From contig JAJJXM010000043.1 of NCBI GenBank assembly GCA_024516155.1, positions 248,001-312,000 on the forward strand: a stretch of 64,000 bases of DNA. The letters run 5' to 3'. Position numbers and translations under genes: made by a program. Source of the stretch: Pyronema omphalodes (lineage: Eukaryota; Ascomycota; Pezizomycetes; Pezizales; Pyronemataceae). Under the pieces are notes generated by a model that saw only the letters and a program-made list of their open reading frames with translations, ran no database searches and was not told the origin of the DNA. Positions 1-10,095 of the stretch are shown here, piece by piece; position 1 is the first letter of the stretch, and every line of letters starts with the position of its first letter.

Positions 1-862
1 TCGAGATCCACCCCTCCGCGCCTTCCATTTTTCCTGGCTCCCCAACAGCTAAAAACCAAAAGCCAAGATGATCGACCGGACCTAAAAAAAGTTTAAGTTT
101 TAGGTTGAACCTTCCGTTGTGCAGTTCTGTGGTGTGCTATCTCCAGACTCCAGACCTTTCTTCCGAGCCGGGTGTGGACGGCGATAGGTTATTGGTAATC
201 CACTGCAAGCTCGTGTAGCTCCATGCGTTCCATAGCATATAAAAACCGACCCTCCTCGTGCCGCGCGCTGAATCTCGCTCTCACTCTCGTTCATAATCGT
301 TATAGCAACAACCACCAGCTCCAGGCAGCGTTAAAAGGTAGTCGATACAAGCTCTCTTTGTTGGGTGTTGGTATCGACGGCTCTCTCTCCAAAATAAAGG
401 AGGGATTTGAAAACCTTTTACTTCGAGTTCGACTTCGATTTTTACTGCTACGCTCACTTCGACTGACTGGATTCCGCGACTTTTTCTGGAACACGCGATT
501 TGTTTTCACCGGGTCGAGAATTTTTTTGTGGTTGTGGGAAAAAAAAAACAGCGTTTGAACCCCTGCAGGAACGGATCTGCCTGGCTTGGGATTTGGGATT
601 TCGGGATTTTCGGGATTTTTTTGAGACTTTTACTTTTTTCGGGGCTTTCGAGATTTTCGCTGCTGTCGATACTTCCGTTACGTTTGCTACATTCGCTACG
701 GTCTAGCTACGGTCTCGATTATTTCGTTTTTTCGGATTCACCTGCTTGATCGGAATTTTCGGGCTTTTTCGATCTTTTGAGAACTTTGTCGAGCTCTTTG
801 TTGGACTTTGTAGAGCTTTATTGAACTGCGTCAAGCCTCGTCGGACCTCGTCAAGCTCCCCG
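1..862. other. 5' flank of the MOSC gene, no gene seen
   Basis: No supported gene. From about 570 to 840 the plus strand is T-rich, with repeated short phrases of the type CGGGATTTT, TCGAGATTTT and GACTTTGT. It reads open from a non-ATG codon at 746 into the MOSC gene. This looks like promoter and 5' leader of the gene starting at 863 rather than coding sequence. Confidence 0.4.
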
Positions 863-2242
863 ATGTCTGCACCACTCGTTGCTCTTGCGGATGAACAGCC
901 CGCCTCGTTCCTGACGATCTTCGCGAATTCGTCCGTACCACTCGCGACCGAGCAACCCTTCTCTCTCTTCTCACTCTTCACGAATTCAAAAAATATTCTA
1001 GCATCCCAGCATGAGTTCTTAATCTTCCTAATTACAGCCGTGGTTACAAGTCTCAGTGTAATTCGTTACTTCAAGACACCCGGATCACTCTTTACTCAAT
1101 ACCTTCCTTTCTCACGGTTCACGAGCGCCACGAATGCCGCGAGTACCACCATTTCCACGTTTTCCAAAGGATCAGCATCTCCCACCGTCGATCTTCTTCC
1201 CGCCGGAACTTCCAACCTCTCGGATCAGCACACCTACACATCCTCCGCGACCTCCGACACCATCCGTATCAAATCACTCTTCATATACCCGATCAAAAGT
1301 TGCCGAGGTATAGAACTCAATTCCACCTCTTTTACCCGAACCGGCTTCCAACATGATCGACAATTCGTCTTTGCCCTTGGTCCAGCTCCTTATACTTTCA
1401 TAACACAACGCTCTCACCCAAAAATGGCGCTTATTAAAACCAGTATAAACGGAGACCAACTGACCGTCTCCTGGCCTGGTTTCGTCAAATTCCCTCCATT
1501 CGCCTCTGGGGGCTATGATTGGCTTAACCGCAATTCTTTCTCCGTCCCTTTATCTTCCTCTGCATACCAAAACGCAGAAAAAGCAGAGGTGAAAGTCTGG
1601 CAAGATAAACCAAATAGCTATATCTGCCCTCTCCCTAAGCAGAAACTAGAATCCCTAGCAAGATTCCTGGAGATCAAAAAACCACAGGAATTGGTTTTCT
1701 TTCGAACTGCGGAAGAACGGGAGGTGTTTAGATGTGCTCCGAGAAAGGAACTGCTGGGTTGGCAGCCAAAGGTTAGATTCCAGGATAGTTATCCTGTCAG
1801 TATCATGAACCTAGCCAGTGTGCGACACGTTGCAGAGAGCTTGAAAAAGGAGGGTAATAATGACTCTGGAATCGGGGGGATCAAGGATGGAAAGATTGAA
1901 GTGCAAAGATTTAGACCAAATGTTATCTTTGAAGGTCCAGCCGCATTTGAGGAGGATCATTGGAAGGAAATTTCCCTTTCTTCTGGATCTGCAGAGGAGT
2001 TCACCTGGAATGTTAGTTGTAGAACTACAAGGTGTAAACTCCCTAATACTAACCAGGAGACGGGAGTGAAACATCCCCAGCAACCGGATAGGCTGTTGAG
2101 GAGTTACAGGTGTGTGGATGAGGGTGCCAAGGGGACGGCTTGTTTGGGGATGATGTGTGTACCGCTGGTGGACGGACAGATAAAGGTTGGCGATGAGATT
2201 AGGGTTGGAAATACTGGGGAGCATTTCTTTTTGAGGTCATAG
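863..2242 (+). CDS. MOSC-domain molybdenum-cofactor protein, mARC/YcbX-like, membrane-anchored
   Basis: Single-exon gene of 459 residues. One hydrophobic segment lies at about residues 51-68. An MOSC N-terminal beta-barrel starts near residue 134 (IRIKSLFIYPIKSC), followed by a C-terminal MOSC domain with RFRPNVIFEGP and TTRCKLPNTNQETG. In the mARC/YcbX family the cysteine of the RC-x-x-P/T-x-N/D-x-x-TG motif coordinates molybdenum, and that cysteine is present. mARC enzymes are outer-mitochondrial-membrane reductases of N-hydroxylated compounds; here the membrane anchor fits but the location is inferred. The first 130 residues are low-complexity Ser/Thr. I chose the ATG at 863 because the frame upstream opens only from a non-ATG codon. 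The coding strand is C-rich at the start and G-rich at the end. The family call is firm; the substrate is unknown. Confidence 0.85.
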   Translation: MSAPLVALADEQPASFLTIFANSSVPLATEQPFSLFSLFTNSKNILASQHEFLIFLITAVVTSLSVIRYFKTPGSLFTQYLPFSRFTSATNAASTTISTFSKGSASPTVDLLPAGTSNLSDQHTYTSSATSDTIRIKSLFIYPIKSCRGIELNSTSFTRTGFQHDRQFVFALGPAPYTFITQRSHPKMALIKTSINGDQLTVSWPGFVKFPPFASGGYDWLNRNSFSVPLSSSAYQNAEKAEVKVWQDKPNSYICPLPKQKLESLARFLEIKKPQELVFFRTAEEREVFRCAPRKELLGWQPKVRFQDSYPVSIMNLASVRHVAESLKKEGNNDSGIGGIKDGKIEVQRFRPNVIFEGPAAFEEDHWKEISLSSGSAEEFTWNVSCRTTRCKLPNTNQETGVKHPQQPDRLLRSYRCVDEGAKGTACLGMMCVPLVDGQIKVGDEIRVGNTGEHFFLRS

Positions 2243-4162
2243 GGAGAGAACACAGGGAGGAAGGGCGTTGTAAAGGTGCTGTTTAGAGGCATTATAGAGG
2301 GAATTTTAGAGCGGGTGTTTCGAGCGGGTGTTATAGAGCTGTGTTATAGACAAGATCAAGGTCGACATAATCCGAAGTAATCCGAATAGACGTAGAAAGA
2401 GGAGTTTAATGGCAGCAAGAAAGAAAATTAGAATCTAGAAGCTATGAATAGACAGAGTCTTCCTATGAAATATTACAATAGATACCAGTTACAATTTCTC
2501 TATTTATATCCAAACATCATGTCCGTCGTTCTTACCCATCGTAGTTATCCCATCTACTTGTGGCTTAGTGGCCTGTAGGTTTAAGAGGTTGAATCCGGGG
2601 TTATTTTTAACGGTAAGGGGGACTGAGATCGATATGGGTTCAGAGACCTGTGATCAGTGATTCGGGTGGAGAAATTGATAACAAGTAGGAGATGGATAGG
2701 TGGGTAGTGAGAAGGGATTGTGGAGAGATGGTATATTGAGGGTTTTAGGTGATGTGGAAGAGAAGAGAAAGGAAGAAATAGGGAAGGGATGGGGAATATG
2801 GGGGATTTGACGTAATTACTGTTGAGTTGTGATTGTTTTATGTGAGTCTAGCAATGGTGGGTTTTTGGAGGAAGAGGAAAATGGAGGGCACCTATAAGAA
2901 TATACAAACTTACAAAGCTGCTCAAGACTTCTGGGGATGTCGATACAGTAAACACCGTAAACCAAGAGAAGAAATGATTTGAGAAACTGAAGTGCCGAAA
3001 TACAAACCAGTAAACCACTGACAAGAATAAATCATCACTCATTAAATCCCGTATTGAGGGTCTACATACAGAGTGTGTTTGAAATTCCGAGGGTCCTAGA
3101 CAGCTACATAAGCTACCCGTCAAAACTCGGGGCTCGGAATTGGGGAAGAAAATGTTGAAGCAGGCTGAGAATTTGACAGTTAAGACGGAAATGGGTGAAC
3201 TAATGGTAAATTGTCAGGTTTATGGGCAGAAAAGTGGGGTAGTTAGATACAAAATGTTCAAAGATTACATAAGATGGCAGCTTGGAGGAAGACAAGACTA
3301 TGGAGTGTTTTGTAAACGAGTGATTATGGAAGGAGTGTATGATAACGTATCGATTAAATATCACTCGTTTTCTTGAGATTTCTTTGATTCCATAATTCTT
3401 CATTCTTTAATCCATCTCCATAGTCCGACGCTCAGGTATTGGACATCTAATTACCTGTCCATTCGTCTTTTATTAAAACCCTGAAATTATGGCTTGAATC
3501 TGGATTGACAATTATGAGAGTATATAGATGATCCTAAATGTAATGTGAGGCATTGTATTGCTTGTAGAGACTGGTTCAGATATGTTGTTATGGTATCATC
3601 TTGTGAGATATTTTTGCTGTATCATGGCTAGGCTTTTTCTTTGGTTCAGTTTATCTTAGTGGCAGAAACTGGGGTTGTTCATTCACCGGTTTGTTTTTGA
3701 AGCTTTGGCGGTGGTTGGTTATGGTAACGGTTTTCATATTTGGTTCCTGAAAGACATATTGGAAAATGCGCAAAAATAAATGATATATTCTCATAATCTA
3801 GGCTTTTAATTTTTTGGCTTAGTTGTAGCTGAAAGTTGTCCACGGTCTGCTCGACGAAACATGTTCTCCGTGGAGGTGATGATGAGTATGTAGGCTTATA
3901 ATGATGCGTAATAGCAGTTATACTAGAATTCAAAACAGTCTTGTAGAAATATTATGTTTATCTCATGTTATGCAATATGTCGTTGCTAGTTCATTTTTGA
4001 CTACTAACTAGCCGTATTAAGCACTCTGCATAGCTTCAGGAAGTATTTAATATCATCATTGAGTATCTTTACTACATTCCATCCTCAATCCTCCATATTT
4101 TCTCTATCTCCACTTTCCGGCAGTCCAGCCTCAAAAAATAAAAATAAAAAAAAGGAAGAAAA
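2243..4162. other. Intergenic, nothing recognised
   Basis: About 1.9 kb with only short unconvincing open frames on both strands, the longest 91 codons. I see no family motif, RNA gene or clear repeat. The last 100 bases are probably the leader of the membrane protein starting at 4163. Confidence 0.4.
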
Positions 4163-4795
4163 ATGTCCAACAAAGGCCCGGAACCCACCAACAAAGACTC
4201 GGATATACTCGACACCGATTCCCATTTATCCCCCGAAACTGTCCTCCGTCTAATACCCATCACCATCGTCTGTCTCTTTCCAGTTCTCGAAACCCTCTAC
4301 ATCCTAACCAGCACCCTTCTTTCCGCCCGAAGATCTGTTGTTCTACCATTTTCACTGCTTTCATCAACCTCGTTAGTTGGTTACACTTCACTTTCCTTTA
4401 GATATATATACTTCCTTATAGGTATTCGTGCGGCATATTATTTTCCCTGGGCTATCCATTACATGTCAAGAGCCGCGATGCCCTTTCCTCTTTCATTCTG
4501 GCAAACAGTGGACAAGATATACAATCATTATTTGTGCTATTATATATTACTGGAAATATGGAAGGAGCATATGATTCGGTTGTTAAGCCTCCTTTCGTTG
4601 CTGATTTGGTGTGGAGATCGTATGTATAGGGTTGAGTCTCCAGGGAGGTTTTTGGGTTGTATTTTTATGGGTGCTGTGGTTTATTGGGGTAAGATAATGG
4701 GACATGTTTGGGATGGGTTAGTGGTTGGAGTTTTGAGTACTGTTTCTTGGGTTGGAGTTTGTGTTCTACTTATAAAGTTGCAACAGGGAGAGTAG
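4163..4795 (+). CDS. Hypothetical multi-pass membrane protein
   Basis: 210 residues from an ATG in a good context (A-rich, AAAAATGTCC). The first 28 residues are polar. Hydrophobic segments follow at about 29-50, 58-74, 79-98, 137-150, 162-177 and 184-204, so five or six membrane passes are likely. No family is recognised. The coding strand changes from strongly C-rich in the first third to G/T-rich in the last third, as in the proven genes of this window, which supports a real gene. It sits about 270 bp upstream of another membrane protein in the same orientation; I see no convincing sequence similarity between the two. A short AG-ended pyrimidine tract lies inside the frame, so an unspotted intron cannot be excluded. 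Confidence 0.6.
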   Translation: MSNKGPEPTNKDSDILDTDSHLSPETVLRLIPITIVCLFPVLETLYILTSTLLSARRSVVLPFSLLSSTSLVGYTSLSFRYIYFLIGIRAAYYFPWAIHYMSRAAMPFPLSFWQTVDKIYNHYLCYYILLEIWKEHMIRLLSLLSLLIWCGDRMYRVESPGRFLGCIFMGAVVYWGKIMGHVWDGLVVGVLSTVSWVGVCVLLIKLQQGE

Positions 4796-5063
4796 GATGG
4801 GATTGTGAAATGTAGGAGTTTTCGTTTGGCTTTGGAAAATTGGAATCATGTTGATGGTTGTAGGATAACTTAAACCAAGATTCTCCGGGAGTTTTTACGG
4901 AGAGTTATTTTGTATGGTGTAATCCACTTTATTTCTCCATTACCAACCTCCATTCACCTAGCTGGTATACTTTCTCCAGCCATATCCTCCAACCTCATCA
5001 AACATCACCATCTCTCCACCATCTCCACCAACCTATCATTCTCCTCAACTACCTTTACCCACA

Positions 5064-5804
5064 ATGGATCACCACCCCCTCTTAATCCCCGAAAACATCG
5101 TCCCCCTGAAATTCTCCCTATCACCCCACTCAGTCCCTCCTGATATCTGGTACGGCCTCTCCATATTTCCCGGCTTCACCCTCTGGATCCTCCTCGACAA
5201 ATTCCTCCAGTTTGTATTCCCGCAATATTCCAACTTCAGAATCCGTAACGCCTTAAAGGACCTCCACAACATACCCATGACGCCTTTCGAACGAACCCTC
5301 ACCATCATCCTCAACAGTATACTCCCCCTAATTTTCGTTTTCCAAACACTTTTTATCATGAGCAAACAACTAGGCATACCCAATCCACCCAATCCATTTT
5401 CTGGCACAACGAAAGAAGATATAATAAACGAGATAATAATTTTGGGGGAATATTTATTGGGAGCCGGAGTGGTTATGATTGGTAGATATGCCCAGAGTAG
5501 GTATTGGGAGTGGATACTGTGGAGTTTTAGGTTATTGGAAAGGGTATGTAAGATGGGAGGTAAATGGTGGAAGCGTTGTGGACCGGGGAAAAAAGGGAAG
5601 AATCAAGGGTATTGGTGTTGGGGGGCTTTTTTGCTGGTTACGTCGTTGATTGGGAGTTTTTTCCGTGATGCTGGTGCTGGGGCTAGCTCGGGGTCGGGGT
5701 CGGGGTCGGGGTCGGGAAGAGCGGAGAGAATGGGAAATATGGGAGGACAGACTGGGGATGCAAGGTTTGTTTGTGATAAGTATAAAAATTGTATAAATTA
5801 TTGA
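5064..5804 (+). CDS. Hypothetical membrane protein with Ser-Gly repeat tail
   Basis: 246 residues from an ATG in the context CACAATGGAT. Hydrophobic segments lie at about 29-51, 79-99, 124-141 and 184-201. Between the third and fourth is a basic stretch (KWWKRCGPGKKGK). The tail holds (Ser-Gly) repeats encoded by a hexanucleotide GGGGTC array at about 5690-5720. The product family is not recognised. By hand count the first 120 coding bases hold 52 C and 13 G; the last 120 hold 10 C and 48 G, an extreme skew reversal. The upstream neighbour is also a multi-pass protein, so a tandem pair with related function is possible but unproven. Confidence 0.6.
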   Translation: MDHHPLLIPENIVPLKFSLSPHSVPPDIWYGLSIFPGFTLWILLDKFLQFVFPQYSNFRIRNALKDLHNIPMTPFERTLTIILNSILPLIFVFQTLFIMSKQLGIPNPPNPFSGTTKEDIINEIIILGEYLLGAGVVMIGRYAQSRYWEWILWSFRLLERVCKMGGKWWKRCGPGKKGKNQGYWCWGAFLLVTSLIGSFFRDAGAGASSGSGSGSGSGRAERMGNMGGQTGDARFVCDKYKNCINY

Positions 5805-6679
5805 TTTTTGATCTTGGCTAAAGGAGTGCTGTATCCTTTTTTTTTTGTTTATTTTTATTTTATTTTGTGGGAGTATATATACATAACTTAATGACCTGGA
5901 TTGGTTTAGTTAGTTGGTTTAGACTACAGTAGAGGTCTGTATTGATGAATTATGATAAGTGATTGGTTATTTGTATGCTACAGGGAATCGATAGATTAAT
6001 CTGTAAACTGTTTTCAGGCAGGCCGGAGAATAAGCGCACCCCCGAAGCCTCTTTCCCGAATCTTACATCCTCGCACTCCTGTATCCCGAAACCAAAAGCC
6101 CGGAATTCCACCACAACTATACTTGATTGATACATATCATATAGCAGTTAAGTACCATGTATTATAGATATGTTCTTTTTAATATATGAGTTCTCTACAT
6201 CAGCAAGTTTCAACCCAAATCCCTCTCCATCCCCTCCATCCCTGCCAAAATCAAGATGAAATCAAGACGAAATAGAATGTTGAAATAAATTTTCTCGTTT
6301 TCCCGGTTCAAGATCCGAGGTGCAGGATTCAGAGTTCAAGGGTTAAGGTTCTGGGCCCGTAGTTCGTAGTTCGTAGTTCGTAGTGCGTGGTGCGTGGTTT
6401 GGATAGACCAACCCTACCAAAAGCTTCGATGCATCGACGGCAGATGCACCAAATCTTGAGCAACTAAATCTGTAAGAGCCTCAAAGACCCCACGTGTATC
6501 ATCCCACGCCTACAGGTACGTCCGTAAACTCAGGTGAATGTTCTTTCGAGGGGATGGGCCTCATGCATGCTCAACATGACCAATTCAAATACTCAGAGTA
6601 TATCCTTAATACCGGTAAATAAAGCCCTACTCATGGCTTCCGAAAACTGCAGACCACAGCCGCACTTATAAACCAACTA
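5805..6679. other. Intergenic, nothing recognised
   Basis: No gene supported. At 6358-6398 there is a short heptanucleotide array (units like GTAGTTC and GTGGTGC). The region otherwise separates the membrane proteins from the LTR-like repeat that follows. Confidence 0.4.
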
Positions 6680-7440
6680 CGAGGTATATATACAAAAAGA
6701 GGGGGGAAAAACAAAAAGAAAACAGAGAAAGAGGTAGGAAGAGAAAAAAGGGAGACGAGAGAGCGTATAAGGCGTACAAGGAGCAGAGAAATGGAAGAAA
6801 TAGATGCAGGAGGAGAGGAGACGCGACGACAGACGAAATAAAGGGGAGAAAGACGGCCAAAAAGGATATCAGGAAAGGAAGAGTAAACCTGATCAGGCGA
6901 GAGAGGAGTTGAAAATGGAAGAACGAATGGGACTCAAAATGTATAGATGAGGAAAACTACCAACCAGAAGACGAAGGGAGGCTGCAGGATAAAAAGGACC
7001 CGACGCATGCTCTGGGGTTATTCCCTACCCAGCGAGACGCAGGGGTGAAATCCAGGCAGAGTTCAGCACGGTCCGTCCAGGACGGCGGATCGGACGGGAC
7101 CACACTATCAGTATAGTTTTGGTTTTTGCGAGAAATGACATATAGCTGACCTTAATTCGTGCAATGCATCAGAATTATGTCAGCAAAACACCATAAGCCG
7201 TAGTAAAAAACCGCCGGTTGCGAGTGACCGGAAGTGACGCTAGTCGTGGTCACCCGCTGTCACCCGCGGTCCGTCCCGTCCATGGTGCCTCCAGGACGGC
7301 CAGTCCTGGTCCTACTTCAAGACGGGACCACGAGTAACGGTCCAGCCCCGTCTACAGCCAGCACGGGACCGGACGGACCGTGCCGAACTTTGAATCCAGG
7401 GCCTGTGGAAATGTTAGAAAGCCTGTCGCAAAATATATCA
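6680..7440 (-). mobile_element. LTR-like dispersed repeat, copy 1 (interrupted by a MITE)
   Basis: Read on the minus strand, this interval shares a series of collinear blocks with 63320-63790 on the plus strand. They are: TTTTGC-ACA, then AACATT, CCTG, ACCCCAGAGC, CCTGCAGCC-CCCTT, CTCTCTCGC, TTTCTCCCCTTT, GTCGTCGC(G)TCTCCTC, and ACGCCTTATACGCTCTCTCG (ACGCCTCATAAGCTGTCTCG in the other copy). The long purine tract at 6680-6890 is part of the repeat. A solo LTR or an LTR with lost internal region is my best guess, from the TG-type start near 7432 and the absence of coding capacity. The ends are not fixed. Confidence 0.45.
7057..7392 (-). mobile_element. hAT-like MITE, copy 1, complete, with 8-bp target duplication
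   Basis: 336-bp element with terminal inverted repeats: the left end reads CAGAGTTCAGCACGGTCCGT and the reverse complement of the right end reads CAAAGTTCGGCACGGTCCGT (20 of the first 22 positions identical). It is flanked by the perfect 8-bp direct repeat AATCCAGG at 7049-7056 and 7393-7400. An 8-bp duplication and CA-AG type ends are the signature of the hAT superfamily. No transposase is encoded, so it is non-autonomous. It is nested inside the LTR-like repeat, so it inserted later. Two related copies lie at 52910 and 54010. Confidence 0.8.
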
Positions 7441-9047
7441 TAATCGTAGTGTCAGCAAGAAGGATGCAAAAATTAATCAATCAATGATAGCATTGCACTT
7501 TATATTTGCCGTCCATTCAACAAGGAAGAATAATTCCCTACCTCACTTGCATTTGTTTTTATTATTTCTTTTTTCCTCTTTTCCTCTTTTCCCCTCTGGA
7601 TGCGCCGATTTCTTACTTTCATACTTTTCCACTCAAACTGTCCTTATGTATCTAAAAGAGAAGAAGTGGCCCGGCAGTAGTATAAGGTCCAAGAAATAAA
7701 TAAAAAAAAAAAAAAACAGAAGAAGGAAAAAAAAAGGATTTAGATGTGAAGGGAAGGGAAGAGGAATGAGGCGAATGACTAGGCGGAATAATAATTGAGA
7801 GTACAGGGCTCTAGACTATATTGACGCGAAAGAAAATCAGCATGGAGAACACCAGGGTGCTGTGGCCCCAAACAATGAAGAATGCTCTGGGGCTTTTCCC
7901 AGTAGGCCTCCGGGATTACAGACCGGGGCCTAAAGATGTATATTAACACAGACCACGTCATAACCTTACGGTTGGGAACGTTTAAGAATCAATCAATTAT
8001 GTATTTAAATCTTCTCCTTTTCTTTATCACTCCTCTCCCATCTCATCTTATCTTGTCCCATCACCACTCCCGTCTTCTCCCATAATCAGCAGACTCAGGC
8101 ATATGAGTGGCAGTGGAACTTCCATTACCCATGGACCCCAACCCTGCAAGCGCTAACCGTCCGATGACACACCCAGCCCTTCAATGAGAAAAACCAGCCA
8201 AACACCCGACACTCACTGACATGCAGCGTAACAGCCCAAGGAGTGAGATGCAATTTCCCAACGTAATGAGTAGCGAAAATTTCGCGAAACTAGAGCAGGT
8301 GATTTTCAACAACACCTCATACGGAAGTATCGATGAAGATGACGCCTGGGATAACAGACAATGATCATCACTTGGGTTATTCTCTACGCCAGGTATTCTA
8401 AGACTGGTGGTGAATTAGGTAACGGTGTGTTGGCATCACAACAATGAGCTTTATAAGGTGATGTGAATGGGGATTATTGTATGGGATTTTTTTAATCCAT
8501 TATTGCGGTGTTGTTTGTGTTTATGGTAGTATTATGTTTAGGAGTTTGGTTATGTCATGCTTCTAATTTTCCGGTAGATTCTACAGATGGGCCGATAACT
8601 AACAAAGTTCAAGAGTTGTCAAAAGTTTCCGTGAGTAATAGCAGAGACAAAAGAAGATGAATATCAAATCCATCCATGTTTTTATCACCGAGTATTCAAA
8701 GCTCAAAAAAAGGAAAAAAAAAAGAAAAAAAAAAAAAAAACTCATATTGACGAGGCCCAACCCTGAGGGGATCTTATAAGGATCTCATACCAATAATCAA
8801 CAATCCGTAGCACATTACTCTGCAGGAAAAACATAATTGTGGCATAACCAGACCCCAAAACATAATGATACCATTAACATGAGCATAAATACAGTAATTG
8901 ACGATACAAACCCATGCAATAAGCTCATCCATATTGCCTTATAAAGTTTTTTGGTTGTATCCTACACGCCGCTAACTGGTCCATCACTGGCCTTGAAATT
9001 CCTAGACAAGGGAATAGGCAGAATGGGAATCAATGTCATTCTCGGCG
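7441..9047. other. Intergenic with a partial third LTR-like repeat copy
   Basis: At about 7880-7960 the phrase ATGCTCTGGGGCTTTTCCC and a following GGGCCT block resemble positions 7010-7050 and 7398-7440, in the same orientation and preceded by a purine-rich tract (7690-7790) as in copy 1. This is probably a third, eroded copy. The remainder contains A-rich tracts (7697-7735, 8705-8745) and no supported gene. Confidence 0.35.
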
Positions 9048-10095
9048 TCATCTCCATTGAAACTTTTGTATGGGGTCTTCTTTGGAAGTCGCTGCTGTAG
9101 GTTCGCTTAGTTTTCGCTGCCCCTTATGCTCGGAAGTCTCATCTCCATCCTTGGTTTGTTCTGCTTCATTTCCATGAGTCTCGGGTCTTTGTTTGGTTTC
9201 CATCGGGATACACTGCACCATGTCCGTCCCGGCTACATGACACGTCTCTAAATGTAGTGTAAGACATAAGGGACTTCCTCTAACTGTTTCACATAGGGAG
9301 CAATATATAGCGTCACCACTGAAGGTATTCATGTGATAATAAAAGTCTCGTGCACTGATGAATGACTGCCCGGTACCACATGCCACGCAGCTATACCTAT
9401 GATGCGATGCCTAAAAGACGAGAGAATCAGTATTCAGGAACTTGGTTGGTTTAAGTGTAAACGCTATGCAAGAAATGTAATACCTTTTGCTGATGCACCG
9501 TGAATTCATTCTGGCTTCGAAATGTTTTCCCGCATCTGCATTGAAGGGCGTGGTGCTCTTCCAAGTGTGTCGACAAATCTTGCCAACACTTAAAGTCAAT
9601 TCCGCAACAAACATATATCCCATGAACAGAAGAGATGTGTGCGTGAAGCACCTGTCTGTACTGAAAGGTTTTCTGACACACCAGGCACATCCAGCGGTGT
9701 TGGTTGGACTGGTTTTGTTCTTTGGAGACTGGGTCTTTGCCAGATTGGTGAGAATTTCCGCGTTGCTGCTGTACACGTCTGAGGTCTGAGGCTTCGTCAT
9801 TTTTGGGAGGGTCTCCGCGCTGCTGGTGTCGTTCTCGGAAGCTTGCGGGTATTGGAAGTCCGGGAGGAAATCTACGGAGCCGCGGTTGTTCTTGGGAGCT
9901 CGAGGGATTGCCTGTTATGGGGAAATACCCGTGGTCCTGTTGCTGTGCTTGGGAGGATGAGAATTCGCTATTTTTCGAGTGATCCTCGGGGTCTTGCTGT
10001 GTTTGCGCGGATGGGGTTTTGCTATTTTCTGAGGGATCTTTGGGATATTGCTCATGACTATCCCTGTGAAATTTTGTGATCCCGATCCTATCCAT
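9048..10095 (-). CDS. C2H2-type zinc-finger protein
   Basis: Two exons (10095-9484 and 9410-9048) joined in phase 0 across a 73-bp intron give 324 residues. The first half is polar and Gln/Ser/Pro-rich. A canonical CX2CX12HX4H finger (CLVCQKTFQYRQVLHAH...) follows, then a degenerate one, then a finger-like unit CRCGKTFRSQNEFTVH whose second half crosses the splice site, and further Cys pairs (CVACG, YCSLC) in exon 2. The tail is acidic and basic, without domains. C2H2 fingers bind DNA, RNA or protein; which applies here cannot be told. The open frame extends upstream only to a non-ATG codon, so I start at the ATG of MDRIGITKFH; an extra upstream exon is possible. Confidence 0.65.

Noticed and set aside
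746..862. N-terminal extension of the MOSC protein by 39 residues
   Set aside because: The extension opens with TTG, not ATG; the first in-frame ATG is at 863.
2561..2600. tRNA-like words (TGGCTTAGTGG and GGTTGAATCC)
   Set aside because: The two boxes are only about 25 bases apart, leaving no room for an anticodon arm, and no acceptor stem pairs.
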